A stretch of DNA of 64,000 bases from Allostella vacuolata (GTDB lineage: Bacteria > Pseudomonadota > Alphaproteobacteria > ATCC43930 > Allostellaceae): positions 298,501-362,500 of the forward strand of contig AP019702.1 of NCBI GenBank assembly GCA_006739055.1, in the 5' to 3' direction. Numbering within the stretch: the first letter of the stretch is position 1; every line of letters begins with the position of its first letter. The notes below the pieces were generated by a model. It ran no database searches, was not told where the DNA came from, and was given only the letters and a program-made list of their open reading frames with translations. Positions 1 to 13,498 of this stretch are shown piece after piece. The translations under genes were made by a program, and so were the position numbers.

Positions 1-61
1 TCAGCACCCCGGCAGCCCCCTCGTCCGATTGTCCCGTCCGTACGCGATTCCCTGGCTACTA

Positions 62-79
62 TGTTGCTGACATGCAACA
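62..79. repeat. small inverted repeat in the 128-bp left edge
   Basis: Arms TGTTGC and GCAACA flank a 6-nt spacer. The remaining edge sequence downstream of the radical SAM gene shows no convincing gene. The repeat could be a weak operator or hairpin, but there is no T-run to make it a terminator. Confidence 0.25.
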
Positions 80-128
80 GCTGCGGCGCGGGAAACACGG
101 AACTGCGGAGCATCGGACCCGATAACGC

Positions 129-1094
129 TCAAGCCCCGCCGCAGGATCCCCCGCCCAGCACACAAAATCGCGCGCAGTAGGGATGATTGAGCGGCACCGG
201 CCGCGCGGCTGCGGCCAGGGTGGTGCCGAGCTCGAACCGCGGGTCATAGGGAAGGAGCGTGCAGGCGAGCACGGCCGGGCCCGGCGCGTCCTTGCGCTTC
301 ACCACCATCCGGGCGCTGGCGCACATCACCGAATCGGGCGAACGGCGAAGGATTCCCCAGCAGGCCTCGGTGATCTCCGGCACGTCGTGGCCGGGGGCCA
401 TCTCGGGGAACAGCACCAGCCGGACCGGGTCCTCGCAGTCGATCGGGATGCCCTCGGCCTGGAACAGCCGGGTGAAGCCGCGGCGCAGCTCGGCCTCGCT
501 GCCGCCCCAGCGGGTCCGGCCGGCGACATGGACCGCGAAGCCGTTGCCGGCCAGGAAGCGCAGCCCGGCCATGGCCGGCGCCCAGGACCGCGGCCCGCGT
601 TCCTGCTCGTGCAGCCGGCGGTCGTAATGGTCGATCGAGACCCGGACGGTCAGGCGGCCGGGGTGACGCCGGTGCAACGCCAGCAGGGCGTCGGCGTGCT
701 TCATCATCGGACGCATGGCGTTGGTCAGCACCAGCGCGTCGAGCCCGCGGCCCATGGCATCGTCCAGCATGGCGACGATATCCGGGTTCAGGAACGGCTC
801 GCCGCCGGTGAAGCCGATGGTGCGGGTGGGCAGCCGGTCGCGGGCGATCTCGTCGAGGTAGGCCGAGACCTCGGCCGCGGTGATGTAGGCGAGGCGGTCG
901 TTCCGTGGAGTCGATTCGATGTAGCAGCTCGCACAGGCGAGGTTGCAGAGCGTGCCGGTGTTGATCCAGAGGGTGGCCAGGCCCTTCAATGCCACGACCG
1001 CGCGCGCCTCGCCCCGGGCCGTGCGCAACGGATCCCGGAACTTGCCCGGATCGAGTGGGGCTGGGTCGAGTGGGGCTGGGTCGGGGCCGTTCAC
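129..1094 (-). CDS. radical SAM / SPASM-like protein
   Basis: A radical S-adenosylmethionine enzyme of about 321 residues. After the N-terminus comes the cluster-binding motif CNLACASC (CX3CX2C), then TGGEPFLNP, the GGEP motif that contacts SAM. The C-terminal part has further cysteines (ACTLL, PYCARFC, GGSCGG), as in SPASM-type auxiliary-cluster domains. The GTG start overlaps the stop of the upstream ligase-like gene as GTGA and is preceded by GGGGAAG, so translation is probably coupled. It is the last gene of a cyclophilin-ampG-ligase operon, which suggests a job in envelope or polysaccharide modification. The substrate is unknown; SPASM enzymes otherwise modify peptides or sugars. Confidence 0.85.
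   Translation of the reverse strand: MNGPDPAPLDPAPLDPGKFRDPLRTARGEARAVVALKGLATLWINTGTLCNLACASCYIESTPRNDRLAYITAAEVSAYLDEIARDRLPTRTIGFTGGEPFLNPDIVAMLDDAMGRGLDALVLTNAMRPMMKHADALLALHRRHPGRLTVRVSIDHYDRRLHEQERGPRSWAPAMAGLRFLAGNGFAVHVAGRTRWGGSEAELRRGFTRLFQAEGIPIDCEDPVRLVLFPEMAPGHDVPEITEACWGILRRSPDSVMCASARMVVKRKDAPGPAVLACTLLPYDPRFELGTTLAAAARPVPLNHPYCARFCVLGGGSCGGA
1051..1080. repeat. 15-bp perfect tandem duplication
   Basis: Two adjacent perfect copies of TCGAGTGGGGCTGGG lie at the 5' end of the radical SAM gene. They encode a repeated DPAPL pentapeptide just after the GTG start. Being a multiple of three, the duplication keeps the frame. It is probably a recent slippage event in a disordered N-terminus. 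Confidence 0.9.
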
Positions 1095-2316
1095 GGATGC
1101 TTCCCCGGCCGGGCTCGCGCGGCGGTCGCCATGCCGGCGGCGGCGAGGCCGATCGCGGCCAGCCACCAGTTCTGCCAGGCACCGTAGCTCAGCATCGAGA
1201 CCACCAGGCCCGCCGTCAGCAGTGCCAGGCCCGCGGCGCGGGTGGCGGCCGTCGGCAGGCGACGGGCGGCCCGCGCCAGCAGCAGGATCGCCGCCATGCC
1301 CGCCACCGCGCCCGGCAGCCCCAGTTCCAGCCACCATTGCAGGGCGGCGTTGTGGGGATGAAGCGGCATCTGCATGGCCCCGGACGCGGGGTCGAGGATC
1401 CGGTCGCCGCCCGGAAAGACCCGCGACACGTTGAGGCCCCATCCCTGGAAGGGTCGCTCCAGCACATGCTCGGCCGCGAAGTGCCAGATCTCCATCCGGT
1501 GCTGGCCGGAAAACGGTAGCAGCTCGCCGCCGCCGAAGCCGCCCAGGCCGGGGTAGATGCCGTAGAGGACCAGCACCGGCGCCGTCAGCACGCCCGCGAT
1601 GGCGACCAGGGCCAGGCCGCATGCCGCCAGGCGCGGCGCCCGCCAGGCGAGCGCGAACACGGCGGTGCCGGCCAGTGCTGCCAGGAAGGCGGATCGGCCG
1701 TCGAGCAGGGCGAGCGGCAGGATGACGGCGACCGCCAGGACGCCTGCCGCCCGGCCCCGCCCGCCATCGATCAGGAACGCCAGGGCGGGCCACAGCAGCA
1801 GCACCAGGATGGTCGAACCGGCCTTCAGCGCCATGACCGGGTTCGCCTTGTCGCTCAGCAGGTCCTTGATCGCACCCGCGGTCGCGGCCTCGATCAGCAG
1901 CAGGAGCGCCCCGGCGGCGACCCCGGCCAGGAGGGCGCGCGCCGCAAGCCGGGCATCCGCGGGCTCGAGCCGGGCGGCGACCGCCGTCATCAGGATGCCC
2001 GCGGCCATCAGGTAGGCGACGCGCGGCAGCTGCTCCAGGCCGGCCGCGGGGGCGATCGACCACAGCAGGCCGAGCCCGGCCCAGGCCGTCCAGGCGCCGA
2101 AGAGGATTGTGAAGGCCGGGTCCGGCCGGATCGCGCGGCCGCCGAGCCAGGCAAGCAGCGGTACCGCCAGCCCTGCCGCCGTCACCAGTGGTGCCGCGGC
2201 GCGATGGGCATGCAGCGCGAGCAGCGCGGTCAGGAAGAAGGTCGCGCCCAGGACCAGCGCCGACCGCCGGCTGCCGCGGGCGCTGGCCGCGGCCCCGGCG
2301 ACGCGCGACGCGCCGG

Positions 2317-2320
<4 letters not shown>
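1091..2320 (-). CDS. O-antigen ligase / polymerase-like membrane protein
   Basis: A polytopic inner-membrane protein of about 409 residues with roughly ten or more hydrophobic segments. It has a large periplasmic loop near residues 250-320 containing GWGLNVSRVFPGGD and MPLHPHNAALQWWLELG. The HPHN..L pattern in the last large loop is typical of the WaaL/Wzy superfamily, which joins or polymerises lipid-linked glycans. I chose GTG at 2320 because it overlaps the AmpG-like stop as GTGA; no ATG fits upstream. The next gene again overlaps by four bases. It could be a true O-antigen ligase or another glycan polymerase. Confidence 0.82.
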
Positions 2321-3627
<1,307 letters not shown>

Positions 3628-3639
3628 GGCAGGCTGGCT

Positions 3640-4188
<549 letters not shown>

Positions 4189-4277
4189 GGGCAGCCTCTC
4201 GGGGGTCAGGGGTGGGGTACGACTCGCTGGCCCGGACCATAGACGATCGCCGGCCAGGGGGAAACTTGGGCCTCGGC

Positions 4278-4297
4278 CCACCCGAACCGCCGGGTGG
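4278..4297 (-). terminator. weak hairpin downstream of typA
   Basis: A 7-bp stem (CCACCCG with CGGGTGG, loop AACCGC) lies about 45 bp past the typA stop and before the cyclophilin gene. There is no proper T-run on the minus strand, so it could equally be a Rho-dependent or non-functional hairpin. Confidence 0.3.
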
Positions 4298-4340
4298 AGG
4301 GCACGCTCGCGCGTTGTCGCGTACCCCCAGGCCCCAGAGG

Positions 4341-6161
<1,821 letters not shown>

Positions 6162-6208
6162 GGGGCGCTCGATATGGCAGCGCAGCAAGGCTTGTGCCAG
6201 AGGCTGCG

Positions 6209-7195
6209 TCAAATGGGACGGATGAGTTCCGCGAGCGGCGTCTCGGGCCGCGCGCCGAAGTGCGAGATGACCTCCGCCGCGGCCGTCGCGCCCAGCCGGC
6301 CGCAGGCCGCCAGGGCGTGGCCGGCGGTCAGGCCGAAGAGGAAGCCGGCGGCATAGAGGTCGCCGGCGCCGGTGGTGTCGACGACGCGGGCGACGGGCGC
6401 GGCCTGGACGGCATGCACGGCGTCGGCGGTCGCGACCACGCTGCCCTGGGCGCTGCGGGTCAATGCCGCGATCGGCACCGTGCCGCGGATCATGGTGAGC
6501 GCGTCGTCGAAGTCGGTGGCGCCGGTCAGCGACAGGATCTCCACCTCGTTGGCGAACAGCACGTCGACATGCTCGCGCACGAACTGGCGGAGCGCATCGC
6601 GATGACGGTCGACGCAGAACGGGTCGGACAGGCTGAGGGCGACCCGGCGGCCGTTCCGGCGCGCGATCTCGGCCGCCTTGACGAAGGCTTCCCGCGCCCG
6701 GGGCGGGTCGAACAGGTAGCCTTCGAGGTAGGTCACGGCCGACGCGGCGACCGTTTCCTCGTCGACGTCGTCGGGGCCGAGGTCGACGCAGGCGCCGAGA
6801 TAGGTGGACATGGTGCGCTGCGCATCGCCGGTGACCAGGATCAGGCAGCGCGCGGTGCCGGGCCCGTCGGTCGCGGGGGCGGTGGGAAACGTCACGCCGG
6901 TCGCCCGGATGTCGTGGGCGAAGATCTGCCCCAGCTGGTCGTCGCGGACCTTGCCGAAGTAGGCGGCCCTGCCGCCCAGCGAAGCGATGCCGGCCATGGT
7001 GTTGGCCGCCGATCCGCCCGACATTTCCACCCCGGCCGCCATGCGGCTATAGAGTGCGTCGGCCTGGGCGGCGTCGATCAGGGTCATGGTGCCCTTCGCC
7101 AATCCCTCGCGCTCGAGGAAGGCGTCATCGGCATGGGCAAGGACATCGACGATGGCATTGCCAATGCCGACGACATCGTGGCGTGTCTCAGCCAT
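6209..7195 (-). CDS. PfkB-family sugar/adenosine kinase
   Basis: A ribokinase/PfkB-fold kinase of 328 residues that transfers the ATP gamma-phosphate to a sugar or nucleoside hydroxyl. Visible motifs are the N-terminal GNAIVD, the substrate-binding GGSAANTM after the first beta-lid, and the C-terminal DTTGAGD, whose Asp is the catalytic base and whose Gly-rich turn forms the anion hole. The arrangement resembles bacterial adenosine kinases (MSTYLGAC near the middle). The exact substrate cannot be fixed from sequence. The start at 7195 ([12 protein letters not shown]) is preferred over ATG 7207; neither has a strong ribosome-binding site. Confidence 0.85.
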   Translation of the reverse strand: MAETRHDVVGIGNAIVDVLAHADDAFLEREGLAKGTMTLIDAAQADALYSRMAAGVEMSGGSAANTMAGIASLGGRAAYFGKVRDDQLGQIFAHDIRATGVTFPTAPATDGPGTARCLILVTGDAQRTMSTYLGACVDLGPDDVDEETVAASAVTYLEGYLFDPPRAREAFVKAAEIARRNGRRVALSLSDPFCVDRHRDALRQFVREHVDVLFANEVEILSLTGATDFDDALTMIRGTVPIAALTRSAQGSVVATADAVHAVQAAPVARVVDTTGAGDLYAAGFLFGLTAGHALAACGRLGATAAAEVISHFGARPETPLAELIRPI

Positions 7196-7283
7196 TCTGG
7201 AGCACATTTCGGTGGAGGAACGCGGCGGGTTCTATCGGATCGCGGCCGGTTCGGCAAGGTCGTCGGCAATTCGGTCGCGATGG

Positions 7284-7301
7284 TGTCACATGCCGGTGAC
7301 A
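7284..7301. promoter_or_regulatory. candidate operator between the kinase and PhoX-like genes
   Basis: Perfect 6-bp arms TGTCAC and GTGACA flank a 6-nt spacer in the divergent intergenic region, about 55 bp before the PhoX-like start. The half-site resembles a PHO-box half (CTGTCAT-like) but is inverted, not direct, so Pho control is only a possibility. Confidence 0.3.
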
Positions 7302-7356
7302 GGATTTCCCTGCCATCCTCTTGTTCATCCTGCATTCAAGTCTGCGGAGGGCGTCG

Positions 7357-9279
7357 TTGGACGAAGCCGAGTTTGCGCCGTTCGCGGAAAATGACCGGGG
7401 GATCAGCAACCCGTCCGCCGCACCCGGCATCGCGGAGCTGATCGACCGCCGCCTGACCCGCCGGGCGGCGCTGGCCGGCCTGCTGGCGGCGGGCGCGGCC
7501 GGCTGGACGGGCCTCGCTCCGTCCCCCGCGGGCGCCGCCCCGTCCGTCGCGGCCGGGTTCGAGGAGGTGCCGCAGGGGGCGGACGAGCGCGACCACCTGC
7601 CGCCGGGATATGGCGGGCAGGTGCTGCTGCGCTGGGGCGACCCGCTGTTTCCCGACAGCCCGGCGTTCGACGTCGCCGGCCAGACGGCATCGGCACAAGC
7701 CCGGCAGTTCGGCTACAATTGCGACTTCGTGCGCTTCTACCCGCTGCCGGCCGGCAGCGATGCCGCCGACCACGGGCTGCTCGTGGTCAATCACGAATAC
7801 ACCATCCCGGCCCTGATGTTCGCGGGCGTGGCGCCCGGCCGGGCCGCCGCCCGGGCGACGACGCGCGAGCAGGCCGCGGTCGAGATGGCGGCGGTCGGCG
7901 CGTCGGTGGTCGAGGTGCGCCGCGGCCGGGGCGGGTGGGAGGTCGTGCCGGGCCCCTATGCGCGGCGGCTGACCGCGACGACGCCGATGGCCGTCTCCGG
8001 CCCGGCGGCCGGGCATCGGTTGCTGCGCACCGCGGCCGACCCGGCCGGTACCCGGGTCGCGGGCACCTTTGCCGACTGCGCCGGCGGCGGCACGCCGTGG
8101 GGCACGGTGCTGATCGGCGAGGAGAACTTCCAAGCCTTCTTCGGCGGCAAGCCGGCGGCCGACGCGGCGCTGGCCCGCTATGGGGTCGACGGCCAGGGCT
8201 GGTACTCGTGGCACCGCCACGACCCGCGCTTCGACCTGGCGCAGGAGCCGAACGAGCCGAACCGCTTCGGCTGGGTCGTCGAGTTCGACCCCTACGACCC
8301 GCGGTCCGTCCCGGTGAAGCGCACCGCGCTCGGTCGCTTCAGGCACGAAGGGGCGACCATCGCCGTCAATCCCGACGGCCGCATCGTCGCCTACCAGGGC
8401 GACGACGAACGGTTCGAGTATGTCTACAAGTTCGTCTCCACCCGTCCCTGGAACCCGGCCGACCGCGCCGCCAACCGCGACCTGCTGGACGACGGCGTGC
8501 TGCATGTCGCGCGCTTCCACGACGATGGCCGGCTCGAATGGCTGCCGCTGGTGCATGGGCAGGGTCCGTTGACGGCCGAGAACGGCTTCCCCGACCAGGC
8601 CTCCGTGCTGATCCAGGCGCGGGCGGCCGCCGACCGGCTGGGGGCGACGCCGATGGACCGGCCCGAGGACGTGGAGGTCTGCCCGGCGACCGGCCGGGTC
8701 TATGTCACGATGACCAACAATGTGCGCCGCGGCGCCGACCGGCTCGACCGGGCGAACCCGCGCCCGGCCAACCGGCACGGCCATGTCATCGAGATGATCC
8801 CGCCGGAGGGGCCGGGCGGCCCCGACCATGCCGCGGCGTGGGGGCGGTGGGACCTGTTTCTCGCCGCGGGGCGGCCGGGGGTGGACGCGGGCACGTCCTA
8901 TCACCCCGGAACCACCGCCGACGGCTGGCTGTCCTGCCCCGACAACCTCGTCTTCGACCCGGCCGGCCAGCTGTGGGTCGCGACCGACGGCGCCCTCGCG
9001 GCGGGCGTCGCGGACGGCCTCTGGGTCACCCGCACCACCGGGCCGGAGCGGGCCCGCACCCGGCGCTTCTATCGCGCCCCGATCGGCGCGGAGGTGACGG
9101 GCCCCTGCTTCACGCCGGACGGGCGTACCCTCTTCCTGTCGGTGCAGCACCCGGGCCAGGTCGCCGGGTCGCACTTCGCGGCGCCGGCGACGCGCTGGCC
9201 CGACTTCGCCGATGGCATGCCGCCCCGTCCATCGGTTATCGTCGTCACCAAGGATGATGGCGGCCCGATCGGCGGTTGA
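7357..9279 (+). CDS. Tat-exported PhoX-like (DUF839) phosphatase
   Basis: A protein of about 640 residues of the PhoX/DUF839 family, calcium/iron-dependent alkaline phosphatases with a beta-propeller fold. A twin-arginine signal (LTRRAALAGLLAAGAAG) ends near APSPAGAAPS, so export folded to the periplasm is expected. Family-like stretches are VVNHEYT, GEENFQAFFGG, GRFRHEGATIAVNPDGR and RPEDVEV, plus the late PDNLVFDPAGQLWVATDG. I chose TTG at 7357 because GGAGGG lies eight bases upstream; the next in-frame TTG (7321) has no such site. It stands alone, divergent from the kinase. Activity towards phosphate esters is inferred from family only. Confidence 0.85.
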   Translation: MDEAEFAPFAENDRGISNPSAAPGIAELIDRRLTRRAALAGLLAAGAAGWTGLAPSPAGAAPSVAAGFEEVPQGADERDHLPPGYGGQVLLRWGDPLFPDSPAFDVAGQTASAQARQFGYNCDFVRFYPLPAGSDAADHGLLVVNHEYTIPALMFAGVAPGRAAARATTREQAAVEMAAVGASVVEVRRGRGGWEVVPGPYARRLTATTPMAVSGPAAGHRLLRTAADPAGTRVAGTFADCAGGGTPWGTVLIGEENFQAFFGGKPAADAALARYGVDGQGWYSWHRHDPRFDLAQEPNEPNRFGWVVEFDPYDPRSVPVKRTALGRFRHEGATIAVNPDGRIVAYQGDDERFEYVYKFVSTRPWNPADRAANRDLLDDGVLHVARFHDDGRLEWLPLVHGQGPLTAENGFPDQASVLIQARAAADRLGATPMDRPEDVEVCPATGRVYVTMTNNVRRGADRLDRANPRPANRHGHVIEMIPPEGPGGPDHAAAWGRWDLFLAAGRPGVDAGTSYHPGTTADGWLSCPDNLVFDPAGQLWVATDGALAAGVADGLWVTRTTGPERARTRRFYRAPIGAEVTGPCFTPDGRTLFLSVQHPGQVAGSHFAAPATRWPDFADGMPPRPSVIVVTKDDGGPIGG

Positions 9280-9367
9280 CCCGGTCGGCCCCCGTCTTGC
9301 AAAGCCCGGCCTGCCCTCTTCGCAGGATCAAGGGGCCGCAGGGCCCATGTCGAAAGGATCGACCGCC

Positions 9368-10417
9368 ATGTTTCCCGTCCCCGTACGACGACTGCTGCCG
9401 GCGCTCTTCCTGTCCGGCCTGGCCATGGTGCAGGCGGGCGCTTCCCGCGAAGCCGCGGCGGGACCGACGCTGGATGCGGTGAAGGCGCGGGGTGCGCTCG
9501 TCTGCGCGATGAACGGCAGCCGCCCGGGCTTCTCGATGGTCGACAGCAAGGGCGAATGGTCGGGGCTGGAGGTCGACGTGTGCCGGGCGATCGCCGCCGC
9601 CACGCTGGGCGACGCCGGCAAGGTCCAGTACGTCAAGAGCACGACCCAGACCCGGCTCACCGTGCTGCAGACGGGCGAGGTCGACGTCACCCTGTCGAAC
9701 GTCACCTGGACCTATGGCCGCGACGCCGACCTCGGGCTCGATTTCGTCACCCCCACCTTCTATGACGGCCAGGGCTTCATGGTGCCGAAGAAGCTCGGCG
9801 TGAAGTCGGTGAAGGAGCTGGACGGCGCGGCGGTGTGCGTGCGTCCCGGCTCCACCTCCGAGCGGATCATCGCCGACGCCCAGGCCAAGTACAGCATCAA
9901 GATCACCCTGGTGGTGATCGAGGACCAGAAGGAGCTGAACACCGCCTTCTTCGGCGGTCGCTGCGACGCCTTCGTCCAGACGACGTCTGGCCTGTCGGCG
10001 ATCCGGGCCGCGGTCGCGCCCAACCCCGAGGACTTCGTCATCCTGCCGGAGATCTTCGGCAAGGACCCGATGGGGCCGGTGGTCCGCCAGGGCGACCCGC
10101 AATGGCGCGACATCGTGCAGTGGACCGTGTTCGCCCTGTTCGAGGCCGAGGAGCGCGCCATCACCTCGAAGAATGTCGACCAGATGCGCCGGGACAGCAA
10201 GGAGCCGGAGGTGCAGCGCCTGCTCGGCACGGCCGGCAGCGCCAGCGGCAAGGGCCTCGGCCTCGATCCGGAATGGGCGTACCGGGTGATCCGGCAGGTC
10301 GGCAACTATGCCGAGATCTACGACCGCTCGATGGGCGACGGCTCCCGGCTGAAGCTGAGCCGCGGCGTGAACCAGCAATGGACCAACGGCGGTCTCTTCT
10401 ACGCCCCGCCCTTCTGA
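9368..10417 (+). CDS. aapJ: general L-amino-acid ABC transporter, periplasmic binding protein
   Basis: A periplasmic solute-binding protein of about 349 residues, like AapJ/BztA. A signal peptide (VRRLLPALFLSGLAM...) ends near REAAAG. The family-typical beginning TLDAVKARGALVCAMN follows, then GLEVDVCRAIAAA, TQTRLTVLQTGEVDV and YYDGQGF-like FYDGQGFMV. I chose ATG 9368 because AAAGGA precedes it at nine bases; ATG 9347 is an alternative. Two permeases and an ATPase follow with gaps of 3-19 bp, so the whole is a complete importer for polar amino acids. The precise specificity is not readable. Confidence 0.92.
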   Translation: MFPVPVRRLLPALFLSGLAMVQAGASREAAAGPTLDAVKARGALVCAMNGSRPGFSMVDSKGEWSGLEVDVCRAIAAATLGDAGKVQYVKSTTQTRLTVLQTGEVDVTLSNVTWTYGRDADLGLDFVTPTFYDGQGFMVPKKLGVKSVKELDGAAVCVRPGSTSERIIADAQAKYSIKITLVVIEDQKELNTAFFGGRCDAFVQTTSGLSAIRAAVAPNPEDFVILPEIFGKDPMGPVVRQGDPQWRDIVQWTVFALFEAEERAITSKNVDQMRRDSKEPEVQRLLGTAGSASGKGLGLDPEWAYRVIRQVGNYAEIYDRSMGDGSRLKLSRGVNQQWTNGGLFYAPPF

Positions 10418-10436
10418 CCATGCGGCGGCTCTGACC

Positions 10437-11603
10437 ATGCCGCCGGCCGCCGGGCGGCCCGCCTTCTGGCGGACCGCCGGCTTCCGCGCGACCCTTTACC
10501 AGATCCTGGTGATCGCCGTCCTGGTCGGCTCTGTCGCCTGGATGACCGACACCGCGCGCCGGGCGATGCAGCAGCGCGGCATCGCGTCCGGCTTCGATTT
10601 CCTGTGGGACCGGGCCGGCTTCGCAATCGGCCATGCCTTCTTCGTCTTCACCCCGGACAATACGTACTTCTGGGCGTTCGTCGTCGGGCTCGGCAACAGC
10701 CTGGTGGTGGCGGCGGCCAGCCTCGTCACCGCGACCGTGCTGGGGGTCCTGCTCGGCCTCGCCCGCCTGTCCGGCAACTGGCTGCTGGCGCGGGCGGCCG
10801 GGCTCTATGTTGAGCTGTTCCGCAACACCCCGCAGCTCGTCCAGATCGTCTTCTGGTATGCGCTCTTCACCCTGCTGCCGGGGCCGCGCCAGGCCTGGAG
10901 CCTCTTCGATCACGCCTTCTTCTCCAACCGCGGGCTGCTGCTGCCGTGGCCGGACCAGGCCATGGTCTTCGGCCTGGCGCTGCTGCTACTCGTCCCGGGC
11001 GCGCTCCTGGCCTGGGCCTTCCAGCGCCTGGCCGACCGGCGCCGGCGCGCGGGCCGGCCGCTGCCCCGGGCCGGCCTGCTCGCGGTCGCGCTCCTGCTCG
11101 CGCCGTCGATCGCCGGGTGGATCGCCGCCGGCGCGCCGACGGGGTGGAGCGTGCCGGCCCTGCGCGGCTTCAACTTCGCGGGCGGCATCGCCCTGTCGCC
11201 GGAATTCCTCGCCCTCTATCTCGGCCTGTCCTTCTACATCGCCGCCTTCATCGCCGAGATCGTGCGCGCCGGCATCCTGTCGGTCGGCCGCGGCCAGGTC
11301 GAGGCGGCCGAGACCATCGGGCTCGGCCGGGCCGATCTCTACCGCAAGATCGTCTTTCCCCAGGCGATGCGGGTGATCGTGCCGCCGCTGGCGGCGCAGT
11401 ACATCAGCCTGGTCAAGAACAGCTCGCTCGGCGTCGCGATCGGGTATCCGGACCTCTTCAGCGTCACCAACACGGTGCTGACGCTGAGCGGCAACACCAT
11501 CGAGGCGATCGCCATCATGGCGCTGATCTACCTGACGCTGGCGCTGGCGATCGGCGGTCTGGCCGACATCGTCAACCGCGCCGTGCGCATCCGGGAGCGC
11601 TGA
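10437..11603 (+). CDS. aapQ: amino-acid ABC transporter permease (AapQ-like)
   Basis: An inner-membrane permease of 388 residues. It has an N-terminal segment (TLYQILVIAVLVGSVAW), the His/Glu-type permease domain (VVGLGNSLVVAAASLVTATVLGVLLGLARLS) and a long insertion typical of AapQ. The C-terminal EAA loop (EAAETIGLGRADLYRKIVFPQAMRVIVPP) contacts the ATPase. VELFRNTPQLVQ is the conserved family stretch. It pairs with the following permease to make the membrane channel of the aap system. Confidence 0.93.
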   Translation: MPPAAGRPAFWRTAGFRATLYQILVIAVLVGSVAWMTDTARRAMQQRGIASGFDFLWDRAGFAIGHAFFVFTPDNTYFWAFVVGLGNSLVVAAASLVTATVLGVLLGLARLSGNWLLARAAGLYVELFRNTPQLVQIVFWYALFTLLPGPRQAWSLFDHAFFSNRGLLLPWPDQAMVFGLALLLLVPGALLAWAFQRLADRRRRAGRPLPRAGLLAVALLLAPSIAGWIAAGAPTGWSVPALRGFNFAGGIALSPEFLALYLGLSFYIAAFIAEIVRAGILSVGRGQVEAAETIGLGRADLYRKIVFPQAMRVIVPPLAAQYISLVKNSSLGVAIGYPDLFSVTNTVLTLSGNTIEAIAIMALIYLTLALAIGGLADIVNRAVRIRER

Positions 11604-11606
11604 GGC

Positions 11607-12716
11607 GTGGCGGACGCCCGTTCCTTCGCCGTGGCCGGCGGCGGCCCGCCGCAGCCGCCGCCCCCGGTCGCCCGCGGCGCCGTCGGCTGGGCGCGCCGTC
11701 ACCTCTTCGCCTCGCCCTTCGATGCCCTGGTCACGCTGGCGCTGGGCCTGCTGATCGCCTGGCTGGTGCCGCGCGCCTTCGCCTGGGCGGTGGTCGACGC
11801 CGTCTGGTATGCGCCGGACGGGCAGGCCTGCCGGGCCGCGACCGGGGCCTGCTGGGCGGTCGTCGCCGAGAAGCACCGGCTGATCCTGTTCGGCACCTAT
11901 CCCTACGACCAGCAATGGCGCGGCGCCGCCGTCATCGCGATCTTCGTCGCCCTGATCGGCCTGTCCTCGATCGGCCGCATCCCGGTCCGCCTCAGGCTGG
12001 CCGCCTGGGGGGCGGGGGCGAGCGCGGGCCTCGTGCTGCTGCTGGGCGGGGTCTTCGGCCTGTCCCCGGTCGGGACCCACCTGTGGGGCGGCCTGCCGCT
12101 CACCATCGTGATCTTCGTCGGCACCGTCGCCGGCGGGATGCCGCTCGCCGTGCTGCTGGCGCTCGGCCGGCAGTCGGAGATGCCGGCCATTCGCGCGGTG
12201 TCGGTCGGGATCGTCGAGGTGGTGCGCGGCCTGCCGCTGCTGGCCGTCCTGTTCGTCGTCTCGCTGGTCTTCCCGCTGTTCGTCCCGCCGGAGCTGTCGA
12301 TCGACAAGCTGGTCCGGGCGATCCTCGGGATGATCGTCTTCTTCGGCGCCTACGCGGCCGAGATCGTGCGCGGCGGGCTGCAGGCGATCCCGGCCGGCCA
12401 GCACGAGGCGGCCAAGGCGCTCGGCCTCGGCTACCGGCTGCGGATGCGGCGGGTGGTGCTGCCGCAGGCGCTCGCCCTGGTCGTCCCGGCGCTGCTCAAC
12501 GACATCATCCGCGCCTTCAAGAACACCACCTTCGTCGCCATCCTCGGCCTGTTCGACGTGCTGGGCGCGACCAAGGTGGCGCTGGAGGACCCGGCCTGGG
12601 TGCGTCACGCGCCCGAGATCTACGTCTTCATCTTCCTGCTCTACCTCCTCTTCTGCCTCGCCTTCTCGCGCCGCGGCATGGCGATCGAGCGGCGCCTGGC
12701 CGCCCGGAAGCGCTGA
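11607..12716 (+). CDS. aapM: amino-acid ABC transporter permease (AapM-like)
   Basis: The second permease subunit, 369 residues, starting at GTG three bases after the aapQ stop. It has N-terminal membrane segments, a periplasmic loop with two cysteines ([14 protein letters not shown]), then the permease domain with [17 protein letters not shown]. Its EAA loop is [33 protein letters not shown]. The cysteine pair could form a periplasmic disulfide. Together with AapQ it forms the heterodimeric pore. Confidence 0.93.
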   Translation: MADARSFAVAGGGPPQPPPPVARGAVGWARRHLFASPFDALVTLALGLLIAWLVPRAFAWAVVDAVWYAPDGQACRAATGACWAVVAEKHRLILFGTYPYDQQWRGAAVIAIFVALIGLSSIGRIPVRLRLAAWGAGASAGLVLLLGGVFGLSPVGTHLWGGLPLTIVIFVGTVAGGMPLAVLLALGRQSEMPAIRAVSVGIVEVVRGLPLLAVLFVVSLVFPLFVPPELSIDKLVRAILGMIVFFGAYAAEIVRGGLQAIPAGQHEAAKALGLGYRLRMRRVVLPQALALVVPALLNDIIRAFKNTTFVAILGLFDVLGATKVALEDPAWVRHAPEIYVFIFLLYLLFCLAFSRRGMAIERRLAARKR

Positions 12717-12720
12717 TCCG

Positions 12721-13479
12721 ATGGGACCGACACGGCCGGCCGGCGATTTCGTCGTGGAGTTCGAGGGGGTCGACAAGTGGTACGGCGCCCACCACGCGCT
12801 GCGGTCGGTGACGCTGGGCGTCGCCCGCGGCGAGCGAGTGGCGATCTGCGGGCCGTCCGGGTCCGGCAAGTCTACGCTGATCCGCTGCGTCAACGGGCTG
12901 GAGCGCCACCAGCAGGGGACGATCCGGGTCGACGGCATCCCGGTCGACGGCACGGGCCTCGGACTGGCGGCCGTCAGGCGGCGCACGGGGATGGTCTTCC
13001 AGAACTTCAATCTCTTCCCGCACCTGACGGTGCTCGACAACCTGACGCTGGGGCCGGTCTATTCCGGTGGCGAGCCGGCGGCGGCGGCCGAGGCCCGGGC
13101 GCGTCTGCTGCTGGATCGGGTCGGCATCGCCGACCAGCAGGCCAAGTTCCCGGGCCAGCTGTCGGGCGGCCAGCAGCAGCGGGTGGCGATCGCGCGCGCG
13201 CTGATGCGCGAGCCGTCGGTGATGCTGTTCGACGAGCCGACCTCGTCCCTCGATCCCGAGCGGGTGCAGGAGGTGCTGGCGGTGATGGAGGAACTGGCGC
13301 GGGGCGGGATGACCATGCTGGTCGTGACCCACGAGATGGGCTTCATGCGCCGGGTCGCCGATCTCGTCGTCTTCATGGACCAGGGAGAGATCGTCGAGGC
13401 CGCCCCGCCCGAGCTATTCTTCACCCAACCGCGTACCGACCGCGCCCGAGCCTTCCTCGGGCAGGTGATGCATCTCTGA
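12721..13479 (+). CDS. aapP: amino-acid ABC transporter ATP-binding protein
   Basis: The cytoplasmic ATPase of the aap system, 252 residues. Walker A is GPSGSGKST, the Q-loop lies in [17 protein letters not shown], the signature is [15 protein letters not shown], Walker B is [14 protein letters not shown] and the switch His is in VVTHEMGF. This is the length and motif set of GlnQ/AapP-type polar amino-acid ATPases. It starts four bases after aapM and is followed after 19 bp by the aminotransferase locus, which probably shares the transcript. Confidence 0.95.
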   Translation: MGPTRPAGDFVVEFEGVDKWYGAHHALRSVTLGVARGERVAICGPSGSGKSTLIRCVNGLERHQQGTIRVDGIPVDGTGLGLAAVRRRTGMVFQNFNLFPHLTVLDNLTLGPVYSGGEPAAAAEARARLLLDRVGIADQQAKFPGQLSGGQQQRVAIARALMREPSVMLFDEPTSSLDPERVQEVLAVMEELARGGMTMLVVTHEMGFMRRVADLVVFMDQGEIVEAAPPELFFTQPRTDRARAFLGQVMHL

Positions 13480-13498
13480 GGAGCCGAAGGGCCCGCCC

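Noticed and set aside
4265..4300. Classical intrinsic terminator for typA
   Set aside because: The stem is only 7 bp and no T-run follows on the minus strand. It is kept only as a weak candidate.
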